64,000 bases of DNA, from positions 4,936,501 to 5,000,500 of the forward strand of contig NZ_JAPEPB010000001.1 in assembly GCF_026340565.1 (NCBI RefSeq), written 5' to 3'. This DNA comes from Kitasatospora sp. NBC_01287. GTDB taxonomy: Bacteria > Actinomycetota > Actinomycetes > Streptomycetales > Streptomycetaceae. The notes beneath the pieces were generated by a model. That model made no database searches. It was not told the origin of the DNA and was given only the letters and a program-made list of their open reading frames with translations. Made by a program: the position numbers and the translations under genes. Within the stretch, counting starts at the first letter, position 1. Each line of letters starts with the position of its first letter. This document shows, piece by piece, positions 48,651 to 58,464 of this stretch.

Positions 48651-50463
48651 TCAGGTGCCGCCGGGCGAAGTCGAGTTCCAGCCGCAGCTGCTTGATCCGC
48701 TCCTCCACCACCAGCGAGCCGTGCCCGGCGTCGTAGCGGTACACCTCGTGCGGGGTGCCGAGCTCTGCCAGCCGGGCCACGTAGTTCTCGATCTGCCGGA
48801 TCGGGCAGCGCGGGTCGTTGAGCCCCGCGCTGAGGTAGACCGGCACCCGCACCCGCTCCACGTAGGTGAGTGGCGAGGAGGCCCGGAACCGCTCGGGCAC
48901 CTCCTCGGGGGTCCCGCCGAACAGGGTGCGGTCCAGCGACTTGAGCGCCTCCATCTCGTCCCCGTACGCGGTGACGTAGTCCGCGACCGGGACGGCGGCC
49001 AGGCCCAGCGACCAGTCGTCCGGCTGGGTGCCGAGCCCGAGCAGGGTCAGGTAGCCGCCCCAGGATCCGCCGGAGAGCACCAGCCGCTCGGGGTCGGCCA
49101 GCCCGGACTCCACCGCCCAGGCCCGCACCGCGCCGATGTCCTCCAGCTCGATCAGGCCGACCCGCTCGCGCAGCGCGTCCGTCCAGGCCTGGCCGTAGCC
49201 GGTGGAGCCGCGGTAGTTGACCCGGACCACCGCGAAGCCGTGGTCCAGCCAGGCGGCCGGGCCGGCGGCGAAGGAGTCGCTGTCGTGGTGGGTCGGGCCG
49301 CCGTGCACCTCGAAGAGGGTCGGGTGCGGGCCAGGACCGGCCGGGCGCTGGACCAGCGCGTGCACCGGTCCGCCCGGTCCCTCCACCCAGACGTCCTCCA
49401 CCGGCACCGAGCGCGGCGGCACCGCGCCGGGTGCCCGCAGCACCACCGAGCCGGCCGTGGAGCGCACCGCCGAGGGCTCGGCGGCCGAGGACCAGAGGAA
49501 CTCCACGGTGCCGTCGGGGCGGGCGGTGGCACCGGCCACCGTGCCGCGCGGGGTGTCCAGGCGGGTCAGTTCACCGCTGGCCAGGTCGTAGCCGAAGAGC
49601 TCGCTGCGGGCCTCGAACTCGTGCTCGACCAGCAGGGTCCTGGCGTCCGGGAACCACTGGGCGGAGACGTCGCCGGGCAGCGGGCCGCCGTCCTCGCCGC
49701 GCAGCACCAGCTCCGTCTCGGCACCGGTCAGCGGGTCCCAGAGCAGCGGCTCCCAGCGGCCGCGGCGCTGGTGGGCCAGGAGCAGCCGGCTGTCGCCCGG
49801 CACCGGCGCGAAGCCCTGGCAGGCCAGCCCGCGCGGCTCGGCGCGGCCGGTCACCTCGTCCAGCTCGGCGACCGTCGTGGCCCGGCCCGCCCCGTCGATC
49901 CGCAGCACCCGGATCGCGCTGTGCATGGCGTCGCCGTGCTCGGTGTGCTCGATGGCCAGCAGAGCGGAGTCGTGGGACAGGTCGCCGATCCCGCCGTACT
50001 CGGCGTGCCGGTAGATCTCGACCGGCTCGGCGGCACCGGGGCGCAGCAGGTGCAGGGTGGTGCCGTCCTCGTCGGTGGAGCGACCGACCACCACGGTGCC
50101 GTCCCGGCCCAGCGCCAGGCCCGCCTCGTAGGACGGGGCGAGGCCGGGGACCGCCTCCTGGTCGGGGCCGCCGCCGAAGGGCTGGCGGCGCCAGACGCCG
50201 TACTCGTCGCCGTCGGTGTCGTCGAACCACCAGATCCAGGCACCGTCGGGGGAGAGCGCCGCGTCGGTGGTGCCGCTGGGGCGGTCGGTGACCTGCCGGT
50301 GGGTGCCCGTGCTCCGGTCCCAGGCGTAGACCTCGTAGGTCCCGGCCGCGTTCGAGACGTACAGCGAACGCTCCGGCGCGTCGTCCGCCCAGTCGGGCAG
50401 AGACACCCGTGCCGCCCGGAAGCGTTGCTCCCAGGCGGGCACGTCGTTCTTCTCGCTACTCAT
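48643..50463 (-). CDS. S9-family prolyl oligopeptidase-like peptidase
   Basis: A 606-residue cytoplasmic serine peptidase: an N-terminal beta-propeller (about 20-340) and a C-terminal alpha/beta hydrolase. The catalytic triad is visible: Ser467 in Gly-Gly-Ser-Trp-Gly-Gly, Asp550 in Gly-Leu-Asn-Asp-Pro-Arg-Cys-Pro, His581 in Ala-Gly-His-Gly-Ser. It hydrolyses short peptides, probably dipeptidyl or acylaminoacyl type. Start at the ATG Met-Ser-Ser-Glu-Lys-Asn; one three codons earlier is possible. Converges with the SURF1 gene. Confidence 0.9.
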   Translation of the reverse strand: MSSEKNDVPAWEQRFRAARVSLPDWADDAPERSLYVSNAAGTYEVYAWDRSTGTHRQVTDRPSGTTDAALSPDGAWIWWFDDTDGDEYGVWRRQPFGGGPDQEAVPGLAPSYEAGLALGRDGTVVVGRSTDEDGTTLHLLRPGAAEPVEIYRHAEYGGIGDLSHDSALLAIEHTEHGDAMHSAIRVLRIDGAGRATTVAELDEVTGRAEPRGLACQGFAPVPGDSRLLLAHQRRGRWEPLLWDPLTGAETELVLRGEDGGPLPGDVSAQWFPDARTLLVEHEFEARSELFGYDLASGELTRLDTPRGTVAGATARPDGTVEFLWSSAAEPSAVRSTAGSVVLRAPGAVPPRSVPVEDVWVEGPGGPVHALVQRPAGPGPHPTLFEVHGGPTHHDSDSFAAGPAAWLDHGFAVVRVNYRGSTGYGQAWTDALRERVGLIELEDIGAVRAWAVESGLADPERLVLSGGSWGGYLTLLGLGTQPDDWSLGLAAVPVADYVTAYGDEMEALKSLDRTLFGGTPEEVPERFRASSPLTYVERVRVPVYLSAGLNDPRCPIRQIENYVARLAELGTPHEVYRYDAGHGSLVVEERIKQLRLELDFARRHLKP

Positions 50464-50508
50464 CCGAGTCACTCTGGCACGAATGGGCGGTGGTCCGGCA
50501 GTGGGGTG

Positions 50509-51912
50509 TCACTTCCGCGGCAGCAGCTGGGAGAGCGCGGCCACCGCGAGTTCCAGCGCGACCAGGACCAGCATGCTCAGGCTGAAGGCGTGGGTGTAGC
50601 CGTGCTGGACCGTGCTGTAGAAGAGGTTGCCGAGCAGTGCGACACCGAGCGCGCCGCCGACCTGCGGGGTGGTCGCCGCCACTCCGGCGGCCGAGCCGAC
50701 CAGCTCCGGCCGCACCGAGCCCAGCACTCCACTGGTCAGCGGGGCGATCACCAGGCCCATGCCGAGCCCGTCCAGGAACATCCCGAGCGCCAGCCACCAG
50801 GCGCTGCCGCTGGTGCCGATCTGGTCGGCGGTCAGGGCGAGCACACCCAGGCCCGCGGCCATGCCGACGGCGCCCAGGGCGACGGCGTGCCGGCCGAGCC
50901 GGGCGGAGACGTGGTGCGCGCTGAGCGAGGTGAGCAGGTAGCCGCCGCCGATCGAGACGAAGAGCAGACCGGAGCCGAGCGCGTTCATGCCCTTGCCCTG
51001 CTGCAGGTAGATGGCGAGCACCAGGAAGAAGGAGGCCTGTCCCATGTTGAAGGTGAGCTGGCTCACCGAGCTGACGATGAAGCCGGGCTCGCGCAGCAGC
51101 CGGGGGTCGAGCACGGGGTGGACGGCGAACCGGGACTGGTGCACGGCGAAGAGCGCGAAGAGGACGGCCGAGCCGGCCAGGCAGAGCCAGGTCCACAGCG
51201 GCCAGCCCTGCGACTGGCCCTGGATCAGCGGCAGGACCAGGGCGGTCAGCGCGCTGGTGATCAGGGTGCTGCCGAGCAGGTCGAGGCCGGTCTTCCCGGG
51301 GGCCTTCGACTCCGGGACGCAGCGCTTGACCAGGGAGAGGACCACCACGCCGACCGGCACGTTGATCAGGAAGCAGCTGCGCCAGCCGAGACCGAACAGG
51401 TCGGCCTGGATCAGCAGGCCGCCGATCAGCTGACCGAGCACCGCGCCGATGCCCATCGAGAGCGCGTACCTGCCGAAGGCCTTGGCCTGCGCGGGTCCTG
51501 AGTAGGTGTCGCGCAGGATGGCCAGCACCTGCGGGCCCATCAGCGCGGCGGACAGGCCCTGCACCACCCGGCTCGCGATCAGGGTCCCGGTGGTCGGGGC
51601 CAGCCCGCAGGCGGCGGAGGAGAGGGTGAAGAGCAGCAGGCCGAGCGCGAAGATCCGGCGGCGCCCGAACCGGTCGCCGAGCCGGCCGGCGGGGACCAGA
51701 GCGGCCGCCAGGGCCAGGCCGAAGCCGGCCACCACCCACTGGACACCCGCTGGGCCGGCGTGCAACTCGTTCTGCAGCGAAGGAATGGCGACGTTGACGA
51801 CGAAGAAGTCGAGCGAGGTCACGAAGCTCGCGGTGAGCACGACGGGCAGCAGGCCGCGGTGCGGCTGGTGCGCCGCGGTGGCGGCCGGGGCGGGGGCAAC
51901 GGTGGTGGTCAT
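50509..51912 (-). CDS. DHA2-family MFS drug exporter
   Basis: A 467-residue proton-driven exporter with 14 predicted helices, the DHA2 number. Motif A, Gly-Arg-Leu-Gly-Asp-Arg-Phe-Gly-Arg-Arg, lies between helices 2 and 3. The ATG follows AAGGAG by eight bases. It is transcribed with the SnoaL-like gene 57 bp upstream and diverges from a LuxR-type regulator, which may control it. Confidence 0.9.
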   Translation of the reverse strand: MTTTVAPAPAATAAHQPHRGLLPVVLTASFVTSLDFFVVNVAIPSLQNELHAGPAGVQWVVAGFGLALAAALVPAGRLGDRFGRRRIFALGLLLFTLSSAACGLAPTTGTLIASRVVQGLSAALMGPQVLAILRDTYSGPAQAKAFGRYALSMGIGAVLGQLIGGLLIQADLFGLGWRSCFLINVPVGVVVLSLVKRCVPESKAPGKTGLDLLGSTLITSALTALVLPLIQGQSQGWPLWTWLCLAGSAVLFALFAVHQSRFAVHPVLDPRLLREPGFIVSSVSQLTFNMGQASFFLVLAIYLQQGKGMNALGSGLLFVSIGGGYLLTSLSAHHVSARLGRHAVALGAVGMAAGLGVLALTADQIGTSGSAWWLALGMFLDGLGMGLVIAPLTSGVLGSVRPELVGSAAGVAATTPQVGGALGVALLGNLFYSTVQHGYTHAFSLSMLVLVALELAVAALSQLLPRK

Positions 51913-51969
51913 GCTTCAGGCTCCTTGGGGGAGGGGCGCCGGCGGCGTCGCCGCCGGCGCCCTGGGGTT

Positions 51970-52332
51970 TCAGAGAGAGGGGACCTTGTCGAGGAAGCCG
52001 TGCACCGCGCCGATCAGGCCGTCCTCGGTGGCCTCCAGCACGTCGAAGCCGACGACCAGCGCCTCGGCCCCGGCCGGCCCGAGGTCCCAGGTGAACCGGG
52101 CCAGGTTGTGGTGGGCGTCCACCGCGCCGAGGGTGAAGACCAGGCCGGGGAACTGGGCCTGCACGGCGCCGATGACGGCGTCCACGCCGTCCCGCCCGGC
52201 GACCTCGGCCAGCGGGTCGGTGTAGCGGGCCTCGGCGGCCCAGTGGGTGTCGATCAGCTTGCGGCGGGTGGCCGCGTCGGTCTCGTTCCAGGTGGCGATG
52301 TAGTGCTCGGCCAGCTGCTGAAGGTTCGTCAT
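51970..52332 (-). CDS. SnoaL-like (NTF2-fold) protein
   Basis: A 120-residue protein with the NTF2/SnoaL fold pattern: two N-terminal helices (Tyr-Ile-Ala-Thr-Trp-Asn-Glu-Thr-Asp, then Arg-Lys-Leu-Ile-Asp-Thr-His-Trp), a Tyr-Thr-Asp-Pro-Leu strand, and C-terminal strands with conserved Gly-Phe-Asp. Members are small-molecule isomerases or binding proteins; substrate not predictable. First gene of the exporter operon. Confidence 0.85.
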   Translation of the reverse strand: MTNLQQLAEHYIATWNETDAATRRKLIDTHWAAEARYTDPLAEVAGRDGVDAVIGAVQAQFPGLVFTLGAVDAHHNLARFTWDLGPAGAEALVVGFDVLEATEDGLIGAVHGFLDKVPSL

Positions 52333-52432
52333 GTTCCTGCCCCATCTTGTGTTCTGCGGTTGTTCTTGCAGGTCAAAACGTTAGGCTGAATACGCACGAG
52401 CCGAATCGGTCATCCCTAGGTATGGTCGACCC

Positions 52433-55162
52433 ATGCTGTACGGGAGAGCGGGTGAGCAGGCCGCGATAGCGGAGCTGCTGACAGGGGCGAAAAACGGTCG
52501 CAGCGGGGTTCTGGTGCTGCGCGGCGAGCCGGGGATCGGCAAGAGCACGCTGCTGGAGTACGCGGCCGAGCAGGCGGGTGAGGGCTTCGAGGTGCTCCGG
52601 GCGACCGGCGTCGAGTACGAGGCCGACCTGCCGTTCGCCGGCCTCAACCTGCTGCTCGGGCACGGTGTCCCGCTGATCGAGGCGCTGCCGGTGCCGCAAC
52701 GCCGGGCCCTGGAGGCGGCGTTCGGGCTGGCCGAGGCGGGTGGCCCGGCCAACCGGCTGCTGACCGGACTGGCCGCGCTGGGACTACTGGCCGAACTGGC
52801 CGCGCGGCGGCCGCTGCTCTGCCTGGTGGACGACGCGCAGTGGCTGGACCACTCCTCCTCCGACGCGCTGCTGCTGGCCGCCCGGCGCCTGGGGAGCGAG
52901 GGGGTGGTGCTGCTCTTCGCGGCCCGGGACGGCGAGGGGGCGTTCCCCGCGCCAGGCCTGCCCGAGCTGCGGCTGGCGCCGCTGGACCCGTCGGCCGCCG
53001 CCGAGTTGCTCGCGGCCCACTCCGGCCTGGGTGACCGGAGCAGGGTCGGCCTGCACTACCGGGTACTGGCGGAAGCGCGCGGCAACCCGCTCGCGCTGAC
53101 CGAGCTGCCCGCCGCGCTCGCCGGTGACCAGGACTACCAGGGCGGCGAGTTGGCGCTCACCGAGCGGCTCAGAGCGGCCTTCCACGGTCAGGTCGCGCGG
53201 CTGCCCGAGCCGAGCAGGACGCTGCTCCTGGTGGCCGCCGCCGAGGAGAGCGGTGAGCTGGCGACCGTGCTGGCGGCCGCCGAGGCGCTCGGTGCGGGCG
53301 CCGGGCACCTGGCCGCCGCCGAGCAGGCGGGCCTGCTGCGGCGCACCCCGGACGGGCGCTGCACGCTGCGCCATCCGCTGCTGCGCGCCGCGATCCTGGA
53401 GAGCGCGCCGCTGGACCGGAAGCTGGCGACCCATCGGGCCCTGGGCGCCGCACTGCTGGACACCGGCGAAGTGGACCGCGGGAGTTGGCACCTCGCGCTG
53501 GCCGCGACCGCCCCCGATGGCGAGCTGGCCGAGGCGCTGGAGGGCACCGCGCGCCGGGCCGTGGCCCGCGGCGGGCACTCGGGCGCGGCCGCCGCCTACG
53601 AGCGGGCCGCGCAGCTGGCTCCCGACCGCGAGCGGGTCATCCGCTGCCTGCTGCTGGCCGCCGAATCGGCGCTGGACGCCGCGGAGGCGGACCGGGCCGC
53701 GTCGCTCGCCCAGCGCGGCGCCGAACTGGCCGACGAGCCCTTCACCTTGGCCGTGCTGGACTGGGTGCGCGCGACCGCCGAGTTCTGGCGCGGCGGCTAT
53801 CCCGAGGCGCACCGCCTGCTGCTGCGCGGCGCCGCGCGCGAGATCGACCCGGCGCTGTCGGCGCGGCTGCTGCTGCAGGCCTTCCACACCGCCTGGTACC
53901 TGGGGGAGGAGCGGGTGCTCGACCTGCTGGGCCGCCTCTCCGCGCTCGACCTGCGGCCCGCGGACCCGAGCGCCCCGCTGGTCGACTACCTGATCTCGGC
54001 CGCCGGCCGGCCGCTGGGCCTGCCGGTGCCGCCCGCCCGTCCGCTGAGCGAGGCCGTCGAGCTGGCCAGGGCGGCCGGCGTGGACAGCCCGCGCGAGCTG
54101 GTGCAGCTCTGCGGCGCCTCGCTGATCCCCGGCCGGGACGCGGAAACCTACCAGCTGGCCGCGGAGTTGGTCGCCGAGGCGCGGGCCGCCGGGGCGATCG
54201 GCCTGCTGCCCACGCTGCTCTTCTTCTTCGCCGAGGCCGAACTCTTCCACGGCCGCCACCGGGACGCCGAACTCGCCGCGGCCGAGGGCCTGGCCCTGGC
54301 CCGGGACACCGCCCAGCCCCAGTGGATCAGCCAACTCTCGGCGCTGGAGGCCTATCTGGCGGCGCTGCGAGGGGAGGGCGAGCTGGTCGCGCGGCGGGTC
54401 GGCGAGGCGCTGGCCGACCAGGCGACGGCCTGGGGCGCCCCGGCCGCCGGGACGTCCTGGAGCCAGTGGGCGCTGGCCCTGCACGACCTCGGTCAGGGCC
54501 GGGCCGCCGAGGTGGTGGAGCGCCTGGAGCCGCACACCGCCGGGGTGTACCGCAACCACCTGTCGGCCATCCGCACCGTGCCCGACCTGGTGGAGGCGGC
54601 CGTCCGGCTGGGCTGCCCCGAGCGGGCCGAGGTCGCCTTCGAGCGGTTCGCGACCTGGTCGGAGCGGATCGGCGAGCCGGCCTGGACCCGCGCGCTGGTG
54701 CTGCGCTGCCAGGCGCTGCTGGGGCCGGCCGAGCTCGCCGAGTCGGGCTACCTGGCGGCCCTTGAGCTGCACGCGGTCGCCGGCCGGCCGTTCGAACTGG
54801 CCCGCACGGAGCTGCTGTTCGGCGAGTGGCTGCGCCGTGACCGGCGCAAGGCCGAGGCCCGGACCAGGCTGCGCGCCGCCCTGGAGGTCTTCGAGCGGCT
54901 CGGCGCCGGCCCCTGGGTGGAGCGGGCCCGCGCCGAGCTGGGCGCGGCCGGATCGGCCACCCCGGTGGCCGCTGCGGCGGGGCCGCTGGCCGGGCTGACC
55001 CCGCAGGAGGAGCAGATCGCCCGGCTCGCGGCGAAGGGCCTGTCGAACCGGGAGATCGCCGCCCAGCTCTTCCTCAGCCCCCGCACCGTGGGCCACCACC
55101 TCTACAAGGCCTACCCGAAGCTCGGCATCGCCTCCAGGGCCGGTCTGGCCCAGCTGATCTGA
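52433..55162 (+). CDS. LuxR-type LAL regulator (large ATP-binding)
   Basis: A 909-residue regulator of the LAL/MalT type. N-terminal ATPase with Walker A Arg-Gly-Glu-Pro-Gly-Ile-Gly-Lys-Ser-Thr (about 32-41) and Walker B Leu-Cys-Leu-Val-Asp-Asp-Ala-Gln-Trp; a long helical TPR-like middle; a C-terminal LuxR helix-turn-helix (Leu-Thr-Pro-Gln-Glu-Glu-Gln-Ile-Ala ... Gly-Leu-Ser-Asn-Arg-Glu-Ile-Ala). LAL proteins often activate antibiotic or carbohydrate genes. Its start is 100 bp from the divergent SnoaL-exporter operon, a likely target. Confidence 0.9.
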   Translation: MLYGRAGEQAAIAELLTGAKNGRSGVLVLRGEPGIGKSTLLEYAAEQAGEGFEVLRATGVEYEADLPFAGLNLLLGHGVPLIEALPVPQRRALEAAFGLAEAGGPANRLLTGLAALGLLAELAARRPLLCLVDDAQWLDHSSSDALLLAARRLGSEGVVLLFAARDGEGAFPAPGLPELRLAPLDPSAAAELLAAHSGLGDRSRVGLHYRVLAEARGNPLALTELPAALAGDQDYQGGELALTERLRAAFHGQVARLPEPSRTLLLVAAAEESGELATVLAAAEALGAGAGHLAAAEQAGLLRRTPDGRCTLRHPLLRAAILESAPLDRKLATHRALGAALLDTGEVDRGSWHLALAATAPDGELAEALEGTARRAVARGGHSGAAAAYERAAQLAPDRERVIRCLLLAAESALDAAEADRAASLAQRGAELADEPFTLAVLDWVRATAEFWRGGYPEAHRLLLRGAAREIDPALSARLLLQAFHTAWYLGEERVLDLLGRLSALDLRPADPSAPLVDYLISAAGRPLGLPVPPARPLSEAVELARAAGVDSPRELVQLCGASLIPGRDAETYQLAAELVAEARAAGAIGLLPTLLFFFAEAELFHGRHRDAELAAAEGLALARDTAQPQWISQLSALEAYLAALRGEGELVARRVGEALADQATAWGAPAAGTSWSQWALALHDLGQGRAAEVVERLEPHTAGVYRNHLSAIRTVPDLVEAAVRLGCPERAEVAFERFATWSERIGEPAWTRALVLRCQALLGPAELAESGYLAALELHAVAGRPFELARTELLFGEWLRRDRRKAEARTRLRAALEVFERLGAGPWVERARAELGAAGSATPVAAAAGPLAGLTPQEEQIARLAAKGLSNREIAAQLFLSPRTVGHHLYKAYPKLGIASRAGLAQLI

Positions 55163-55169
55163 CGCCGCG

Positions 55170-57359
55170 TCAGTCCCCTTCGACGTTCACCTTGGGCAGC
55201 ATCCGGTCCAGCCACCGCGGCAGCCACCAGGCGCGCGGGCCCAGCAGCGTCAACACCGCGGGGACCAGCAGCAGCCGCACCACCGTGGCGTCGACCAGGA
55301 CGCTCACCGCCAGGCCCAGGCCCAGCATCTTGACCACGATGTTGTCGCTCAGGATGAAGGCCGCGAAGACGCTGACCATGATCAGCGCGGCGCAGGTGAT
55401 CACCCGGGCGGTGATCTCCAGGCCGTGCGCCACGGCGTCCTTGCTGTTGCCGGTCCTGACCCAGTCCTCGTGCACCCGGGCCAGCAGGAAGACCTCGTAG
55501 TCCATGCTCAGGCCGAAGACGATGGCGAACATCATCATCGGCACGTAGCTCTCGATCGGCACCGTCCCGGAGACCCCGAGCGCGGGGCCGCCCCAGCCCC
55601 ACTGGAAGACGGCCACCACCACGCCGTAGGAGGCGCCGATCGAGAGCAGGTTGAGCACCGCCGCCTTCAGCGCCACCAGCAGACCGCGGAAGACGGTCAG
55701 GATGATGATGAAGGCCAGGCCCACCACCACCGCGATGATGAGCGGCAGCCGCTTGGCGACCAGCTCCAGGAAGTCCAGCTGGGCCGCGGTGGTGCCGGTC
55801 AGGTAGCCCTTGGCGGCGGTGCCCGTCGTGCCCTGCGGCAGCGAGTCGTCCTTCAGGTGGTTGAAGAGGCTGGTGGTCACGGCGTCCTGCGGCGCGCCGG
55901 TGGAGATCGCGGTGGCGATCAGCACCTGGCCGTCCGAGGTGGGCTGCAGCGGGCTGATGCTGGCCGCGTTCGGCACGCCGGTGAGCGCGTGCTGCAGGTT
56001 GGTCAGCAGCGCCTGCTGCTCGCCGGCCGGCACGCCGCTCTGGTCGATCACGATGGTCAGCGGTCCGTTGGCACCCGGTCCGAAGCCCTCGGAGATCAGG
56101 TCGAAGGCGCGCCGGTCGGTGAAGCTGGTCGGGTCGGCGCCGTCGTCGATGTGGCCGAGCCGGATCGAGAAGAGCGGGATCGTCAGCACCCCGATCACCA
56201 CCAGGCCGCTGGCCAGGAACCACCACGGGCGGCGCTCGACCCGGCGGGCGTAGCGGTGCCAGAAGCCCGCGCCCTTCTCGGCGCTCACCGGGCTGCTCTC
56301 CGCCACCGGGGTGCGCAGGGAGAACCGGTCGATCCGCCGCCCGATCAGCCCGAGCAGCGCCGGCACCAGGGTGATCGCGCCGAGCACCGCGGTCACCACC
56401 GTGACCATCGCGGCGACGCCGAGCAGGGCGATGAAGCTCACCCGGGAGACGGAGAGGCCGGCCAGGGCGATCACCACGGTGCAGCCGGAGACCACCACCG
56501 CCCGGCCACTGGTGGCCACCGCCTGCCCGGCGGCGGTGGCCGGTTCGGCCCCGTCCATCAGCAACTGGCGGTGCCGGGTGATCAGGAAGAGCGCGTAGTC
56601 GATGCCCACGCCGAGCCCGATCATGGTGGCCAGGGTCGGCGAGACGCTCGCGAAGGTCAGGGCGATGGCCAGCAGGCTCAGGCAGGCCAGGCCGACGATC
56701 ACCGCGATCAGCGCGCTGAGCAGCGGCAGTCCGGCCGCGATCAGGCTGCCGAAGCCGATCACCAGCACCACCACGGCGACCGCGAACCCGATCGCCTCGC
56801 TGGTCAGGTCCTTGGTGTCGGGCCTGGCCAGTTCGCCGAGCGGCCCGCCGTACTCCACCTCCAGGCCGGCCGCCCGCATCGGCGCCACCGCGCTGTCCAC
56901 CCCGTGCAGGTAGTCGGTGCCGTAGACGGAGGGGTTGGCCTCGAAGCGGACGGTGATGTAGCCGATCGTCTGGTCGGCCGAGAGCGCGCCGGTCGGCGGG
57001 GCGCCGGGGGCGGGCAGCGGGTTCACCACGGAGAGCACGTGCGGCAGTTGCTGCAGCGCGGTGACGCTCTGGCCGATCGGGCCCGAGGCGTCTGTCAGCG
57101 GGCCGCTCGGGTCGTGCAGCACGATCTGCGAGCCGTTGCCGCCGGAGCTCGGGGCATGGGCGGCGAGGACCTCCTGCCCGGTGTGCGACTGGACGCCGGG
57201 CAGCGAGAAGTCGTCGGAGTAGGTGCCGCCGATGCTGTTCTGCAGCCCGTGCAGCCCGCCCAGCGCGACCAGCCAGCCGATGAGCACCACCGCCCAGTGT
57301 CGGGCGCACCAGTGTCCGAGCCGCTGCAGGCCGCCAGGCCTCTGGGTGGGCGTTGCCAT
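55170..57359 (-). CDS. MMPL-family RND transporter
   Basis: A 729-residue inner-membrane transporter. It has the duplicated MMPL plan: one helix, a large outside domain, then five to six helices, repeated. The helix-4 Gly-Val-Gly-Ile-Asp-Tyr-Ala-Leu-Phe motif and the second-half counterpart Gly-Leu-Ser-Met-Asp-Tyr-Glu-Val-Phe carry the proton-relay Asp-Tyr pairs. It exports lipids or drugs. The ATG at 57359 is chosen as the usual family start; one 15 codons upstream is possible and neither has a clear ribosome binding site. The TetR gene upstream is its likely repressor. Confidence 0.9.
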   Translation of the reverse strand: MATPTQRPGGLQRLGHWCARHWAVVLIGWLVALGGLHGLQNSIGGTYSDDFSLPGVQSHTGQEVLAAHAPSSGGNGSQIVLHDPSGPLTDASGPIGQSVTALQQLPHVLSVVNPLPAPGAPPTGALSADQTIGYITVRFEANPSVYGTDYLHGVDSAVAPMRAAGLEVEYGGPLGELARPDTKDLTSEAIGFAVAVVVLVIGFGSLIAAGLPLLSALIAVIVGLACLSLLAIALTFASVSPTLATMIGLGVGIDYALFLITRHRQLLMDGAEPATAAGQAVATSGRAVVVSGCTVVIALAGLSVSRVSFIALLGVAAMVTVVTAVLGAITLVPALLGLIGRRIDRFSLRTPVAESSPVSAEKGAGFWHRYARRVERRPWWFLASGLVVIGVLTIPLFSIRLGHIDDGADPTSFTDRRAFDLISEGFGPGANGPLTIVIDQSGVPAGEQQALLTNLQHALTGVPNAASISPLQPTSDGQVLIATAISTGAPQDAVTTSLFNHLKDDSLPQGTTGTAAKGYLTGTTAAQLDFLELVAKRLPLIIAVVVGLAFIIILTVFRGLLVALKAAVLNLLSIGASYGVVVAVFQWGWGGPALGVSGTVPIESYVPMMMFAIVFGLSMDYEVFLLARVHEDWVRTGNSKDAVAHGLEITARVITCAALIMVSVFAAFILSDNIVVKMLGLGLAVSVLVDATVVRLLLVPAVLTLLGPRAWWLPRWLDRMLPKVNVEGD

Positions 57360-57525
57360 GAGCTGACGGTAGGTCGTGACGGTTGCGGTCCATCCGTGCG
57401 ACATACGCCCAATCAGGTAGGCGACCGGGCCGCGCCCGGCCGGCCCGAGGGCGCGGGTGCGGCCGGGGTGTGCCTACGGCTGGGTGCGCCCTGTGGCCGG
57501 GCTGGGGTCACGGTTTGGGGTGCGC

Positions 57526-58158
57526 CTACGGCTGGGGTGGGGCCGCCACGCCGGCCAGCAGCAGCCGCAGGATGGCGTGCAGTTCCAGGCCCAGTGCCTC
57601 GGGGCCGCCGGCCTCGGGCTCGCTGGTCCAGCGGTAGAGGGCGCCGAGGTAGAGGTCGCGCAGCACGTTGCCGACCTGCTCGGGTTCCAGGCCTTGCCGG
57701 AACTCGCCCTGCGCGACGCCCGCCTTGACGATCCCGGCGAAGATCTCGGCGACGTACGGCTCCTCCAGGATCGGCCGCCCGGCCTTGACCCAGGCGGTGA
57801 GCATGGCGACCGTCAGGCCCCGCTCCTCCCAGTTGAGCCGGCCGAGGACGGTCATGCAGTGGGTCAGCTGGCCGATCGGGCTGCTGCCGCCGCCCTCGCT
57901 CTCGGCCAGCAGCTCCATCAGGTTGTAGCGGCGCCGCTCGCCCCAGGCGGTGATCAGGTCTTCCTTGCGCTGGAAGTAGTTGAAGAAGGTGCCGCGGGCC
58001 ACATCGGCGCGCTCGGCGATCTCGTCGATCGAGGTGTGGTCGTAGCCCTTGGCCATGAACAGGTCGATGGCGGCGGCGTAGAGGCGCTCGCGGACCCGCT
58101 GCTTGTTGCGTTCGCGGCGGCCGAGGGTGGGGGCGGCGGCGGACGGACGCGGGTCCAT
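57526..58158 (-). CDS. TetR-family repressor
   Basis: A 210-residue regulator: helix-turn-helix at about residues 20-65 (Tyr-Asp-His-Thr-Ser-Ile-Asp-Glu-Ile-Ala-Glu-Arg-Ala-Asp-Val-Ala-Arg-Gly-Thr-Phe-Phe-Asn-Tyr-Phe) and a helical ligand domain. It lies just upstream of, and on the same strand as, the MMPL gene, with a palindrome overlapping its own promoter, so autoregulation and control of the transporter are likely. Confidence 0.9.
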   Translation of the reverse strand: MDPRPSAAAPTLGRRERNKQRVRERLYAAAIDLFMAKGYDHTSIDEIAERADVARGTFFNYFQRKEDLITAWGERRRYNLMELLAESEGGGSSPIGQLTHCMTVLGRLNWEERGLTVAMLTAWVKAGRPILEEPYVAEIFAGIVKAGVAQGEFRQGLEPEQVGNVLRDLYLGALYRWTSEPEAGGPEALGLELHAILRLLLAGVAAPPQP

Positions 58159-58234
58159 GCGGGTCTCCTCTTCGGCTCGGCGTTCGGCTCGGCCCAGGTC
58201 GGCTGAGTAGGGGTAGCCCGCACCGACGCATTTT

Positions 58235-58248
58235 TATACCACGGTCTA
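58235..58248 (-). promoter_or_regulatory. TetR operator overlapping its promoter
   Basis: TATACCACGGTCTA, a 14-bp near-palindrome (TA-x-ACC-xx-GGT-x-TA). On the minus strand it overlaps TATAAA, a likely -10 box for the TetR-MMPL unit. Confidence 0.6.
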
Positions 58249-58409
58249 ACTATTCTCCGCAGACTTGTGCGGGCCTCGGCCGGCCGGGCCGGGCCTCGCG
58301 GGCAGGTCCTCGCCCGGCCGGAACCTCCGTGGGTCTGTCGCGCCATCCCTTGTGAGCAACTGTGACTTGAGAGCAAAGTAGGACTTGCGTTCATGAATTG
58401 CCTGGTGTC

Positions 58410-58428
58410 TATAATTGACTTCCAGTCA
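58410..58428 (+). promoter_or_regulatory. consensus -10 box with adjoining palindrome
   Basis: TATAAT at 58410-58415, a perfect -10, followed by TGACT-TCC-AGTCA at 58416-58428 where transcription should start. The palindrome is placed to act as an operator. The -35 match is weak. Confidence 0.6.
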
Positions 58429-58464
58429 GAACTGTTGACAGGCAACCGAGCTGACGCCTGGGCG

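Noticed and set aside
48622-51501. A 959-codon plus-strand open frame
   Set aside because: It lies antisense to the S9 peptidase and the DHA2 exporter, both with complete catalytic or family motifs; the composition (Gly/Arg/Gln/Val) is that of reverse-complement translation.
52784-55099. A 771-codon minus-strand frame opposite the LAL regulator
   Set aside because: Shadow of the 909-residue regulator whose Walker and LuxR motifs are intact.
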